Shown here one piece after another: positions 39,857 to 48,580 of a stretch of 64,000 nt of DNA. A model generated the notes under the pieces. That model worked only from the letters and a program-made list of their open reading frames with translations. It had not been told where the DNA came from and ran no database searches. Numbering within the stretch: the first letter of the stretch is position 1; every line of letters starts with the position of its first letter. The DNA is from Streptomyces sp. Mut1 (lineage in GTDB: Bacteria > Actinomycetota > Actinomycetes > Streptomycetales > Streptomycetaceae), in the NCBI RefSeq assembly GCF_030719295.1, contig NZ_CP120997.1:3108001-3172000 (forward strand). The letters run 5' to 3'. Position numbers and translations under genes: made by a program.

Positions 39857-42010
39857 TCAGTCGTCGGTTCCCGGAAGGCCGGGCAGGTTCTGGATGGTCA
39901 AGGTGCCGTCGGTGAGGCCGGCGGCTGTGATGCGGGTCAGGTCGTCGAGGGCGGCGGACTGCTCGCGCAGCAGCGTCGCCCGGAGCTCGATCTCGTCGAG
40001 CGCGGCGTCGTATCGTTCCGTCTCCTCGCGCCCCAGGTCCGGGATGTCCAGGTCCTCGATGCCGCGGGAGGCCCGTACGGCGCCGCTGGTACGCGTGTGC
40101 TCGGCGGCCGCCGCTTGCAGCAGCGCGGCCAGCACCCGTGGTCGGACCCGCGGATCGCCGTCGGGGCGGACGCGCAGTATGCGGGCCGGGGCGGCGACCA
40201 CCGACAGGCCCTCGGTGTCGACGTGGACGCCGAAGCGGGGGCTGGTGGTGACGACGACGTCGCCGGGCTCGGTGAATTGGGCGTGCTCGTACGCCGTGAG
40301 GAGTAGACCGCGGTCGATCCGGCGGCTGCCGAGCCGCGCCGTGCCGAGGATCTCGTCCGGGCCGAGCACCGCGTAGTGGCCGTCGGCCGTGAGGTGCTCG
40401 GGCGCGATGCGGTGGCCGGGACGGCGGCGCAGGCGGCGTTCCTCCAGAAGGCGTCGGACCGTGGTGCGCCGCACCGGCTGGTCCTCCGGTCGCAGCACGG
40501 CCTGGATGCGCGTCGCCGCGCGCAGGTCGACGTGCGGGCGGGACTGTCGCTGGAGGTCGGCCAGGCGCTGCTCGAGGTCGCTGATACGGGCGGGGCGTTC
40601 GACGACGGCACGGGCGTAGCGGGCCTCGTAGGGGCGCCGGCTCGCGGTGAAGGCGGCGCCCGGGTGGTCGTCGAGCTCCTTCGCGGGGACGATCACGCCG
40701 TGGCGGGGATCGTGTCGCCGGTCCCCGCGCCATCCGGACGCGCGCCAGATGGCGATGTCCTCGGCGAGCGTGTCGAGCACCGGCTGCGTGAGCGGCCGCG
40801 CGGACAGGTCGGCAAGCAGGACCCGGCCCACGCGCTCCTCCTGCGGGGTGCGGGAGAGAACCCACACCGCGGTGCGGTAGCCGGGCCGGTACGGCATAGC
40901 GCCGTCGGGCAGGCTGACGACAGCCTTCAGCAGGCCCTCGCCGAGGAAGGAGCGACGCAGCCGGTCGGCCTCGCCGTGCTGGCGCAGCGGACGTACGAGG
41001 ACATCGGCCGGTCCGAGGACGACTGCGGTGGAGCCGGCTTCGAGGTAGTCGGTGAGCGCCTGCACCTGCTCGAGGACGGCCTCCGGCCTACGGGTCTCCG
41101 CGGCCTCGTACGGAAGGGCGCAGACCAGCAGGTCCGGGTATCCCCACTCATCGACGGAGGCCGACAGGTCCGCGCCCTCCACGGCGTCGAGGTTGAACTC
41201 GTACACCCCCCGGACGAGCATCCGGCGGCGTACGAGGCGGACGCGGGCCGGGTCGGGGTCGGCGGCGAGATAGGTGTGGCCGGAGTCTTCGGCGGCCCGG
41301 TCATGCAGAGCGGCGAGGAGGTCGCCGGCACGCGCGTGCGGGGTGACGACGACGGACTCCTCTCGAAGGGTGTCGATGCCGGAAAGGGCGGCGAGGGCTC
41401 GGACGACCACCGGGGCGGGTTGGTCGACGGCCAGATCATGCGAGCCGAGACGCTGCCGCGCCTCCAGGACCCAGTCGAAGGCCTCGGCCGGGGTGTAGGC
41501 GGCCTCGATCAGCTCGTCCGCGAGCACGGCGAGGGTCGGGCCGGTGGTATCCGGGGCGGCTACGGCGCGCAGCTCGGCCAGCAGGAACTGGTCCTCGGCA
41601 TCCAGCTCGGCGGCTTTGGCGACCAGGGCGTCCCAGTCCTGACCGGCGACCGGAGCGTCGTACTGCTGGCGCACGCAGAGCAGCGCGGTCAGCGCGCCCA
41701 CCAGGACGGACGCCGGAAGGGTGGGGGTCCGCCAGGCGGCGAGGGTGTGCAGGGCGAGCTCGGCGCGGAGGTGGCGGGGGTCCGCATTGCCTCGGCCCGT
41801 GTCCGTCAGCCAGTCGACGACGGCGCGGGCGTCGAACACGGGACGGCCGTCCTCGTGGGCGATCGGCGCCGGGAAGTCCGGGTGACGACGGCTCCAGGTA
41901 GTGGGAACGGGCCGCTTCACCTGTGCGAGGGAGGCGATTTCGGTGTATGTGATCCGCCAGGCCGGCTCCTCGGGCACGACGAGCGCTGCTGCCCCACGCG
42001 CACTGGTCAC
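39857..42010 (-). CDS. degenerate N6-methylase-like protein with HTH head and TRD-like tail
   Basis: From the GTG at 42010 the protein has 717 residues. Residues 20-68 look like a winged helix-turn-helix (IASLAQVKRPVPTTWSRRHP, RPVFDARAVVDWL). A central HsdM-like region follows, but motif I is TPHARAGDLL (223-232) instead of DPxCGSGG, and the NPPF position is ALPYE (298-302), so adenine methylation is unlikely. LPDGAMPYRPGYRTAVWVLS remains typical of HsdM. The tail (about 560-700: GDVVVTTSPRFG, then a long helix) resembles an HsdS half. It heads the hsdMSR operon and may modulate site choice or expression. Confidence 0.75.
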   Translation of the reverse strand: MTSARGAAALVVPEEPAWRITYTEIASLAQVKRPVPTTWSRRHPDFPAPIAHEDGRPVFDARAVVDWLTDTGRGNADPRHLRAELALHTLAAWRTPTLPASVLVGALTALLCVRQQYDAPVAGQDWDALVAKAAELDAEDQFLLAELRAVAAPDTTGPTLAVLADELIEAAYTPAEAFDWVLEARQRLGSHDLAVDQPAPVVVRALAALSGIDTLREESVVVTPHARAGDLLAALHDRAAEDSGHTYLAADPDPARVRLVRRRMLVRGVYEFNLDAVEGADLSASVDEWGYPDLLVCALPYEAAETRRPEAVLEQVQALTDYLEAGSTAVVLGPADVLVRPLRQHGEADRLRRSFLGEGLLKAVVSLPDGAMPYRPGYRTAVWVLSRTPQEERVGRVLLADLSARPLTQPVLDTLAEDIAIWRASGWRGDRRHDPRHGVIVPAKELDDHPGAAFTASRRPYEARYARAVVERPARISDLEQRLADLQRQSRPHVDLRAATRIQAVLRPEDQPVRRTTVRRLLEERRLRRRPGHRIAPEHLTADGHYAVLGPDEILGTARLGSRRIDRGLLLTAYEHAQFTEPGDVVVTTSPRFGVHVDTEGLSVVAAPARILRVRPDGDPRVRPRVLAALLQAAAAEHTRTSGAVRASRGIEDLDIPDLGREETERYDAALDEIELRATLLREQSAALDDLTRITAAGLTDGTLTIQNLPGLPGTDD

Positions 42011-42101
42011 GAGCCCCGCCCCCTCTGAATACAGACCTTGCTCTCTTCGTCCTGCGGGCCGATCGGATCGCTTGGACTCCGGTTCGGCGGCAGGTGCCAA
42101 A

Positions 42102-42132
42102 ACCTTACAGCGAGAGTTCGGGGCGCCTGTCA
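42102..42132 (-). promoter_or_regulatory. possible promoter of the type I R-M operon
   Basis: On the minus strand TGACAG (42127-42132) and TAAGGT (42102-42107) are 19 bases apart, giving a start near 42095. The 18-bp palindrome at 42139-42156 lies just upstream of the -35 box. Weak spacing; offered with caution. Confidence 0.35.
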
Positions 42133-42138
42133 GTCGCT

Positions 42139-42156
42139 CTGGTAACCGGGGTTATC
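42139..42156. promoter_or_regulatory. 18-bp near-palindromic operator, copy 1 (upstream of ecsC-like gene)
   Basis: CTGGTAACCGGGGTTATC. It is an imperfect palindrome in itself (GGTAACC-GG-GGTTATC). Its exact reverse complement occurs at 43333-43350. The last base of each copy is separated from the downstream ATG by exactly 122 bases. This copy also lies between the divergent R-M operon and the EcsC-family gene. Confidence 0.8.
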
Positions 42157-42278
42157 ACCCTTCTCCAATCGCCACAAGCTGTTGGGGCTCAGTGTGGTGC
42201 CGCACTGCCCCGCCATGGCCCGCCCAGGAGCAGTCCGCCCCCAGGACCCAGCGATCACCGTCGAAATGGAGAAACCCA

Positions 42279-43277
42279 ATGAGCACTCACGCCGACCCAC
42301 TCATCGACGGTGCGTCCCGGATGAGCGCCTACGAAGGGCAGGTATGGCACACGCTCAATGACCACTGGCAGCGCCGGGACAACCGCCGTGGTCTGCCGAA
42401 CTGGGCGAGCGCCGCGATCGGTCGCACGGGTGAGGTCGCGGGAAACGCCGTGAGACGGGCTACGAACGCCGTGCCGGAGGTGGTGACGGAACCGATCCGT
42501 CGCGCGAGTGGGGCGATTGCCGACAAGGCCGTACAGCCGGCACTCACAGCCGCGGCGGCGATGCTCGAACTGATCAATGACTGGGCCATGGAACTCAACG
42601 ACCCGAAGAACGTCGAGAAGCTCGCCCGCAAGCGCGGTCTGGACATCGGCAGCTTCTCCGACCTGCGAGGGCAGGACCTCAAGGTGTGCGACCAACTGCT
42701 GACCTCCAACACCCTCAAGTGGCGGACCGCCGGCGCGTTCGAGGGCGGCGCCATGGGCCTGCTGGCCATGGTCCCCGTCGCCGGCATACCCGTCGCTCTG
42801 ACAGCTGACATCCTCGTCATTCAGGTCTTGAGCACGTCGATCGCGTCGCGCATCGCGTACTCCTACGGTTACGACGCCAAAGACCCTGGTGAGCAGGTTT
42901 TCATCCAACGCCTGGTACAGCGGTCCTTCATGGCACAGGCGGCCAAAGTCAAGCCGTTGCGTGACACCGCTCATGCGGCGGGCGCGGTCAAGGGACGCCT
43001 ACGGTGGTCGGACAACCTCCGCAAGGACCACCGTCTCCTGGCCGCGCTGGAGAAGTTGATGCGACAGCTGGGTCCAGCGGGCACCAGGGTGCCCGTAAAG
43101 AACGTCGCCAAGGTCGTGCCGTTCGTGGGTGTTCTCATCGGCGCGGGCATGAATTCCTCGGTCCTCGGCAACGTGGCTGCCGACGCCCGGCGCTACTGCC
43201 AGACCCGGTTCCTGTGCGAGAAGTACGGGCTGCCGCTACCGGCTGCGCTGGCGGCCGACCGGCACGACGCCACGTAG
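42279..43277 (+). CDS. EcsC-family protein
   Basis: A 332-residue protein starting at the ATG at 42279 after GGAG. The segment from about 20 to 310 has the features of the EcsC family: a long helical region, a Gly/Ala-rich hydrophobic stretch (GAMGLLAMVPVAGIPVALTADILVI, about 157-180) and a second one near the C-terminus (VVPFVGVLIGAGMNSSVL, about 285-303). These hydrophobic hairpins suggest membrane association. EcsC-family proteins are poorly understood. Sharing an 18-bp operator with the ATPase gene downstream points to a joint role, possibly as the membrane-acting component of a defence module. Confidence 0.8.
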   Translation: MSTHADPLIDGASRMSAYEGQVWHTLNDHWQRRDNRRGLPNWASAAIGRTGEVAGNAVRRATNAVPEVVTEPIRRASGAIADKAVQPALTAAAAMLELINDWAMELNDPKNVEKLARKRGLDIGSFSDLRGQDLKVCDQLLTSNTLKWRTAGAFEGGAMGLLAMVPVAGIPVALTADILVIQVLSTSIASRIAYSYGYDAKDPGEQVFIQRLVQRSFMAQAAKVKPLRDTAHAAGAVKGRLRWSDNLRKDHRLLAALEKLMRQLGPAGTRVPVKNVAKVVPFVGVLIGAGMNSSVLGNVAADARRYCQTRFLCEKYGLPLPAALAADRHDAT

Positions 43278-43332
43278 GTGACGGCCGCTGGGCCCGGGGC
43301 GAGCAGCCATATCTGGTGCGAGTTCCAAGACC

Positions 43333-43350
43333 GATAACCCCGGTTACCAG
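43333..43350. promoter_or_regulatory. 18-bp near-palindromic operator, copy 2 (upstream of ATPase gene)
   Basis: GATAACCCCGGTTACCAG, the exact reverse complement of the site at 42139-42156, with 122 bases to the ATG at 43473. The 122-base leaders after the two sites are unrelated in sequence, so the match is not a recent duplication. A TAATGT hexamer at 43383-43388 could be the -10 box. Confidence 0.8.
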
Positions 43351-43472
43351 CCTCTTGCATCTCGCGTCGCCCTTCCTCTTCCTAATGTTCCGTTGGCGAG
43401 CAGCGCGGCAGAAATTGCACCGCAGCGCCCCGCTCGCGTCATCCACGGACTCGATGCCCAGGGGGGCACCTC

Positions 43473-45935
43473 ATGACGGAACAGCGAGAACAGAACGCGC
43501 ACGTCCCCGAAGACACCGCTCGCAAGGAGCGGAACGACCGGCGCGGAACCGTGGCCGACCACGTGCGCAGGCGCCTTGAGCGGTCGCCTCTCGGTGAGCC
43601 CGTGAAGCTGCTCCTGTGGACGGCTCTGGGCGCCGGCGAGACCCGAAGCCCTTCCACCATCGGCCGGACCTACATCGAGTCGGTCGCCGTCACCCGCTTC
43701 CGCGGCATCGGACCGCGTGCCTGGCTCAAGCTGAGCCCCCGACCCGGCGTGAACCTGGTCGTGGGCCGCAACGGATCCGGCAAGTCCAGCATTGCCGAGG
43801 GCATCGAGACTGCCTTCACTGGCGTCAACATGCGCTGGCAGGGGCAGCACGCCACGCGCAGCAGCAACTGGCGCAACCTCCACGACACCGTCGGCAGGCC
43901 GGAGATCGAGGTCAAGCTGGCCATCGAAGGAGACGCCGGCCGCAGTACCCTCACCCGCACCTGGGAAGGCGACGGATTCGAAGACTCCCGGGCAGAGCTG
44001 AAGCGGCCGGGCTACGGCCGCGCAAGTCTCGACCAGGTGGACTGGAAACAGGACTTGCAGGACTTCCGGCCCTTCCTGTCGTACGTCGATCTCAACCGCA
44101 TGATCAGCGGCAAGCCCTCCGAGATGTACGACGCCATCGCCACCATCCTCGGTCTGGGCCGGCTCAGCGCCGCCGACAGCCGGCTCCGCAGGGAAGCCAA
44201 GGTGTTCGAGGACGCGGACAAGGCGGCGAAGGCGGAGCTGCCGGGCCTGAAGGAGGCCCTGTACGAGCTGGAGGACGACGATCGCGCGATCCAGGCGCTC
44301 GTAGCCCTCGACACAGCCGGAACCCCTGACTTCGAAGCCCTGGATGCCTTGGTCACCGGTCTGCCCGGCGACACGGACGACAACCTGATCGCCCGGCTGC
44401 GTGCCGAGGCAGTGGTACAGGAACCGGATGTGGCCCAGGTCCGCACCGCTGTGGAGCGTCTACGCCAGGCTCTCGCCGGCATCGAAGACCTGCACGGCAC
44501 CGATACCGAGGAAGCCATGCGGCGTGCGGAACTGCTCGAACGCGCCGTGGCGCACCACGACCGCCACCCCGACGAGGCATCCTGCTCCGTGTGCGGGAGC
44601 GCCGGGATGCTGGACGCGGCGTGGGCGGCGGATGCCATCGCCCAGATCGCCGCACTGCGGCAGGAGGCGGAGGCAGCCACCTGCGCGCGCGACGAACTCC
44701 GGCTGGCCGCGCGAGCCGTGCAGGATCTCGTTCACACGCCTCGGCGAATCCCCACCTCCCTCACCGACCCGTGGACCGCCTGGACCACCTGCCGGTCGAT
44801 CAGCGATCCGGACGAACTCGCCCGACGCGCCCTCCATGCCGCCGTGACCCTGGCCGATGCCTGTGCCTCGGTCAGGCAGCGTGCCGTACAGGAGTTGGAG
44901 AAGCGGGACGAGCGCTGGCGCGGGCTCGTCGTCCGCCTGGCGGCCTGGGCGGAGAAGGCGCAGGCCGTGGAGGCGAACAGGTCTCGGCTGAGGGACATCA
45001 AGAGAGCGAGCACCTGGATCAAGGCACTGGCCACCGAGCTTCGGGAACAGCGCATGGAAGGCTTCGCCGACCATTCGCAGCGGATCTGGGAGCGGCTCCG
45101 CCAGGAGAGCAACATCGACCTCAAGGCCGTGAGCCTGAAGGGCAGCGAGAAGGCCACTGTCCGCAAGCTCGTCATGGATGTCTCCGTCGACGGCCAGGAG
45201 GCCTCTGCTCTCGGCGTCATGAGCCAGGGCGAGCAGCACTCCCTGGCACTGTCCCTGTTCCTGCCCCGGGCCGCCACCACCGACAGCCCGTTCGGCTTCA
45301 TCATCATCGACGACCCCGTGCAGTCCATGGACCCCGCCAAGGTCAACGGACTCGCCCAGGTCCTGCACGAACTGGGCGAACACCGACAGGTCGTTGTGTT
45401 CACCCACGACACCCGACTCCAGCGGGCGTTCAGCAGTCAGGGCCTGCCCGTGACGGTGTTCGAGGTCGAGCGGGCCAAGTCGTCCAAGGTGAAGGTCAAG
45501 CCGGTGACCGACCCGGTACGGCAGGCGCTCGACGATGCGCGGGCCCTCGCCAGTACCAGTGACCTGCCGACGGCGGCACGGACCCACGTGCTGCCCAGCC
45601 TGTGCCGTATCGCCCTGGAGAACGCCTTCCTTGAGGCCGCCTGGATCCGGAACCACCGCGCCGGCGCGCCCGAGCACGTACTGCAGGCGGCCATTGGCGA
45701 AGCGGACAAGCTCCTGAAGGTCGCAGCGCTGGCCTTGTTCGGCGACGCCGAACGGACCGGCGATGTCTACCAGGAACTGCGCACCCTTTGCGGGCCGCGT
45801 GCGGTGGAACTCCTCAAGCAGTGCCAGAACGGCGCCCACGCCGCCGGGGCTCAGATCATGGCCCCCCACCGATTCGTCGACGACATCGAGACCATGGCGC
45901 AGAAGGTGCGCAGGCCGGAGGTGACCGCGTCGTGA
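43473..45935 (+). CDS. SMC/Rad50-like ATPase with CxxC hook (RloC-like build)
   Basis: An 820-residue ABC-class ATPase. Walker A GRNGSGKS is at 98-105, the signature SQGEQHS at 584-590, Walker B IIIDDP near 610-615 and the H-loop THD near 644-646. Two helical arms between them meet at C371-x-x-C374 (CSVCG), positioned like the zinc hook of Rad50 and RloC. About 170 helical residues follow the ATPase (ARTHVLPSLCRIALENAFLE, AAWIRNHRAG), where RloC/PrrC relatives carry a nuclease; no clear catalytic motif is visible. It is coupled by GTGA overlap to a small partner. Anti-phage sensing of DNA is the likely role. Confidence 0.85.
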   Translation: MTEQREQNAHVPEDTARKERNDRRGTVADHVRRRLERSPLGEPVKLLLWTALGAGETRSPSTIGRTYIESVAVTRFRGIGPRAWLKLSPRPGVNLVVGRNGSGKSSIAEGIETAFTGVNMRWQGQHATRSSNWRNLHDTVGRPEIEVKLAIEGDAGRSTLTRTWEGDGFEDSRAELKRPGYGRASLDQVDWKQDLQDFRPFLSYVDLNRMISGKPSEMYDAIATILGLGRLSAADSRLRREAKVFEDADKAAKAELPGLKEALYELEDDDRAIQALVALDTAGTPDFEALDALVTGLPGDTDDNLIARLRAEAVVQEPDVAQVRTAVERLRQALAGIEDLHGTDTEEAMRRAELLERAVAHHDRHPDEASCSVCGSAGMLDAAWAADAIAQIAALRQEAEAATCARDELRLAARAVQDLVHTPRRIPTSLTDPWTAWTTCRSISDPDELARRALHAAVTLADACASVRQRAVQELEKRDERWRGLVVRLAAWAEKAQAVEANRSRLRDIKRASTWIKALATELREQRMEGFADHSQRIWERLRQESNIDLKAVSLKGSEKATVRKLVMDVSVDGQEASALGVMSQGEQHSLALSLFLPRAATTDSPFGFIIIDDPVQSMDPAKVNGLAQVLHELGEHRQVVVFTHDTRLQRAFSSQGLPVTVFEVERAKSSKVKVKPVTDPVRQALDDARALASTSDLPTAARTHVLPSLCRIALENAFLEAAWIRNHRAGAPEHVLQAAIGEADKLLKVAALALFGDAERTGDVYQELRTLCGPRAVELLKQCQNGAHAAGAQIMAPHRFVDDIETMAQKVRRPEVTAS

Positions 45936-46309
45936 GTACCTCCACTGCCTCTGCCGAGGAACTCCTTCTGATCGCAGATCGGTTGCTCGTCGCCCGCCTG
46001 GGTGCCACACCCGCTGGTCGCAGACGCGGGGCCTCACTCGCTCTGCGAACCGCCCTGGAGATCTCCGTCGACCACACACTCGACGCCGCGGTGCCCGGAC
46101 TCGCGGGCACCACGATGCGGGCCAAGATGCTATGCCTCCCCTGCTACACCTCAGCCGAGACCGCTCGCCGAACCACCGCCGTCTGGTCACACCTATGCCT
46201 GGGATGCCACTACCACCAATACGAGATCGGCCCGACAGAGGCCCAGGTCCGCGCCTGGCGAGCGGAGGTTGGCGAGTTGGTCGGAGCGCTGGCCACCCAC
46301 AGGGCTTGA
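45932..46309 (+). CDS. small Cys-rich partner of the SMC-like ATPase
   Basis: A 125-residue protein whose GTG start overlaps the ATPase stop (GTGA). Residues 1-65 form helices (ELLLIADRLLVARL, ASLALRTALEISVDHTLDAA). Residues 66-105 carry two pairs of cysteines, CLPC and CLGCHYH, likely to hold one zinc ion. The R and H in RTALEISVDH are reminiscent of HEPN-type ribonuclease helices, but the spacing is not the standard one, so I do not claim it. Tight coupling suggests a 1:1 or regulatory partnership with the ATPase, as toxin, antitoxin or adaptor. Confidence 0.72.
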   Translation: MSTSTASAEELLLIADRLLVARLGATPAGRRRGASLALRTALEISVDHTLDAAVPGLAGTTMRAKMLCLPCYTSAETARRTTAVWSHLCLGCHYHQYEIGPTEAQVRAWRAEVGELVGALATHRA

Positions 46310-46398
46310 TGGTTTCGGTTCTTCGCCCGCACCGCACGCCTCACCGTGGCAGCGTCGCTGCTGTACCGCACCCGGCTGCACGAAGGCAGGCACGGAAG

Positions 46399-46731
46399 CT
46401 AGGGCGTGATCCAATCTGCCCAGCCAAAGGTGAACTTGTAGGCGGCCCGTGCAGCGTTCCAACCTCTGCTGCCTGCTACGAGCGCCACAGCCAGGGCGAC
46501 GACGAACAGCGCGGCGAAAGCTCCAGCGATGATCGCCCCCGTTCTGGGTGACCAAACAACTCCCACGAAGACGCTCGCGATGAGCGCTATCGCCAAACCA
46601 ATGTTGGCGCTGGGCATTTCCACGCGAAACAGATTCCGCATGGACCCGTGCGACGTCTGCATGTCTGCCCTGTAGCGCTCCCCAGCCGCATCAGGATCGG
46701 CACTCGGCCCCTCCGGCCACTGCTGCTCCAT
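46399..46731 (-). CDS. small two-helix membrane protein
   Basis: A 110-residue protein starting with ATG at 46731 after GGGGGAGG. The N-terminal 40 residues are polar; two hydrophobic segments follow (about 42-62, ANIGLAIALIASVFVGVVW, and 66-90, GAIIAGAFAALFVVALAVAL); the tail ends WNAARAAYKFTFGWADWITP. I do not recognise a family. It converges on the Cys-rich protein gene with 90 bases between. It marks the right edge of the island and may be unrelated to it. Confidence 0.72.
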   Translation of the reverse strand: MEQQWPEGPSADPDAAGERYRADMQTSHGSMRNLFRVEMPSANIGLAIALIASVFVGVVWSPRTGAIIAGAFAALFVVALAVALVAGSRGWNAARAAYKFTFGWADWITP

Positions 46732-47225
46732 GTGCCTCCCCCTTCACCCTGGAGGGAGCTTAGGCCTCGACCTTTTCCTCACCACCTCAACCCACCACTC
46801 ACTCCAGCTCCCATCCCGCCCGCCTTCGACCCACACGTCGTGGAGCGGGAGCGGCCCCAGGCTGGGCCGCGACTGCTCGGCTCCGCCTGGGGCGAAGGCG
46901 GTCGGGATGAGAGCCCCACGACGCTCGCCACGCTCCGGCCGGCACTCGCGAAAGGCGCCCCGTCCATCCCGGTGCCGGAGCGCACCCGCCGGGAGCATCG
47001 TCTTGTAGCTGCGAGCTCGGTTCTCCCCTCATGCCCCACGGGCCTACGCAGCGGGCGCGCGCCGGCGGCGGCAGCGCCGAGCGGGCCGGAGGCAGGAGCG
47101 CGGGCGCAGCCGGAGCCCGGGTGCCCTGATGAGGCAGAGAAACCTGTTACAGCCCGAGCTCAGCGAGCACCTGGGTCGGCAAGATCCCGAAGTAGTTGCT
47201 GTACTTCGCTGCTGTACGACAGCTC
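46732..47225. other. 494-base stretch without a convincing gene
   Basis: Open frames on both strands lack family features. The only structure I note is a pair of GCTGTAC direct repeats near 47200-47216, close to the tRNA terminator. The region between the island and the tRNA gene could hold degenerate attachment sequence, but no repeat of the tRNA end was found. Confidence 0.5.
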
Positions 47226-47259
47226 AAAGCCCCTACCGGATGAACCCGGTAGGGGCTTT
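47226..47259 (-). terminator. terminator of the tRNA-Ala transcript
   Basis: AAAGCCCCTACCGG and CCGGTAGGGGCTTT form a perfect 14-bp stem around a 6-base loop (ATGAAC). It lies 10 bases beyond the tRNA 3' end. Confidence 0.88.
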
Positions 47260-47268
47260 GCCGTGCGG

Positions 47269-47342
47269 TGGACCTGTGGGGATTTGAACCCCAGACCCCC
47301 TCGATGCGAACGAGGTGCGCTACCAGACTGCGCCACAGGCCC
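47269..47342 (-). tRNA. tRNA-Ala (anticodon CGC)
   Basis: The minus strand folds into a 74-base cloverleaf. The acceptor GGGCCTG/CAGGTCC includes the G3-U70 pair that identifies alanine tRNA. The D stem is GCGC/GCGC, the anticodon stem CCTCG/CGAGG with loop TTCGCAT (anticodon CGC), and the T stem TGGGG/CCCCA with TTCAAAT loop. CCA is not encoded. Confidence 0.96.
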
Positions 47343-47440
47343 TTGCAACGAGTGAAACTCTAGCACCCCCAACGGGGTGCTCGGAAATCCGTTCCGCGCT
47401 GGTCAGCCGTGGCGGTGTCGCCGGGGGCCGGGCGGGTGGG

Positions 47441-48580
47441 TCACTCGTTGGCGGCGCGGGGGCGGTCGCCGTCCTCGTACTGGTCGAAGAGCGGGGTGCG
47501 GCCCCGGTCACGGGAGCGGCGGGACTGGGGCGCGCGCCGGCGCGGGGCCGGTTCGGCCGGGGGTGTCGCGGTGTCCTGGGCGGGCTCGGCGGTGCTGGAG
47601 CGGGCCGCGCTCCAGGTCTCCGGGTTGCCGACCTCGACGCCGCCCGTGGCGCGGGGGGCGACCGGGGCGGTGACGTAGGTGGGGAGGGGGACCGGGACGG
47701 GCTCCCAGCTGTCGCCCTGGACCGGGCCGCGCTCGCGCTGCTGGTCCACCCACTCCGCGTGGTCCGTCTGCTCGACCAGGGCGCGGCGGCCGGCCTCCTG
47801 GGGGGAGACCGTGGGGGCGGGTTCGGGGGCGGGGTGGCGCGCCTCGGAGTCCTCGTCGGCGTCGGCGGGGGCCGGCGCGGCGGGCTGATGGCGGCGGGGG
47901 CGGTTCTCGCGCAGCCGCTGGGCGGCCACCTCGGCGCGGCGCTGGTCCATGGTGAAGGCGAACCTGCGCCGCTCGTGCGCCCGCAGATGCGCGATGTACG
48001 CGCTGAGCAGGACGGCCGGGACGGCGGGGGCCCACAGGAAGCGGAGGCCGCCGACCGCCGCGACGATCGCGCCGAGCGTGAAGACGAGGAAGAGGACGAC
48101 GGTGGTGCGCCGACGGCGCGCGAGGACCTGGAGGCGCTGTGCGCGCCGGGCGCGCTCCGCGTCGATTCCGCCGGGGCGCACGCGCCGCCGGGCGGGGCCC
48201 GGGGCGGCGGACTCGGCGGGCTCGGCGTGCCGTTCGCGCCGTCTGCGGGGCGCGCGCTCCGGCGCACCGGCCGGGTCGTGGACCCGGGCCTCGGTGTGCG
48301 CCGGGGGCGCGGCGAAGGCCCGGACGTCGACGGATTCCATTCGGTCCGTGCTCACGTCCGGGTCGGCGTCGGGTGCCGCCTCGTCGTCGGTGCGCTCCTG
48401 CAGCCCCTTGGCATATCGGCGCTCCATCGCCGCCCGGCCGGACAGCAGCCGGATGGCGGTGCTGAAGCGTTCCGTGGGACGCGCTTCGTTGAGTTCGTCC
48501 TGCCTGCGGAGCCACATCGGCACCAAGTAGGCGGCCCAGGCCCCGACGATGACTGCGTAGATGAGGCCGCTGCTGCTCAC
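47441..48580 (-). CDS. sepX: septal membrane protein SepX (GlpR-like)
   Basis: A 379-residue protein with an N-terminal membrane helix (SSSGLIYAVIVGAWAAYLVP), a charged region, a second hydrophobic pair near 160-205 (TTVVLFLVFTLGAIVAAV, WAPAVPAVLLSAYIA) and a long Pro/Arg-rich tail. It matches SepX/GlpR, a divisome-associated membrane protein of Streptomyces that stabilises the Z ring and is encoded close to the gephyrin-like moeA gene, as here. The MWLRRQDELNEARPTERFSTAIRLLS segment after the first helix is the conserved part. Recognition rests on architecture and gene neighbourhood. Confidence 0.82.
   Translation of the reverse strand: MSSSGLIYAVIVGAWAAYLVPMWLRRQDELNEARPTERFSTAIRLLSGRAAMERRYAKGLQERTDDEAAPDADPDVSTDRMESVDVRAFAAPPAHTEARVHDPAGAPERAPRRRRERHAEPAESAAPGPARRRVRPGGIDAERARRAQRLQVLARRRRTTVVLFLVFTLGAIVAAVGGLRFLWAPAVPAVLLSAYIAHLRAHERRRFAFTMDQRRAEVAAQRLRENRPRRHQPAAPAPADADEDSEARHPAPEPAPTVSPQEAGRRALVEQTDHAEWVDQQRERGPVQGDSWEPVPVPLPTYVTAPVAPRATGGVEVGNPETWSAARSSTAEPAQDTATPPAEPAPRRRAPQSRRSRDRGRTPLFDQYEDGDRPRAANE

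Noticed and set aside
45998..46095. HEPN ribonuclease motif in the small partner protein
   Set aside because: R and H are present in one helix, but the spacing (8 residues) does not fit the R-x4-6-H motif.
46732..47225. Attachment repeat of the island next to tRNA-Ala
   Set aside because: No copy of the tRNA 3' end was seen near the left edge of the island, and no tRNA-type integrase is present.
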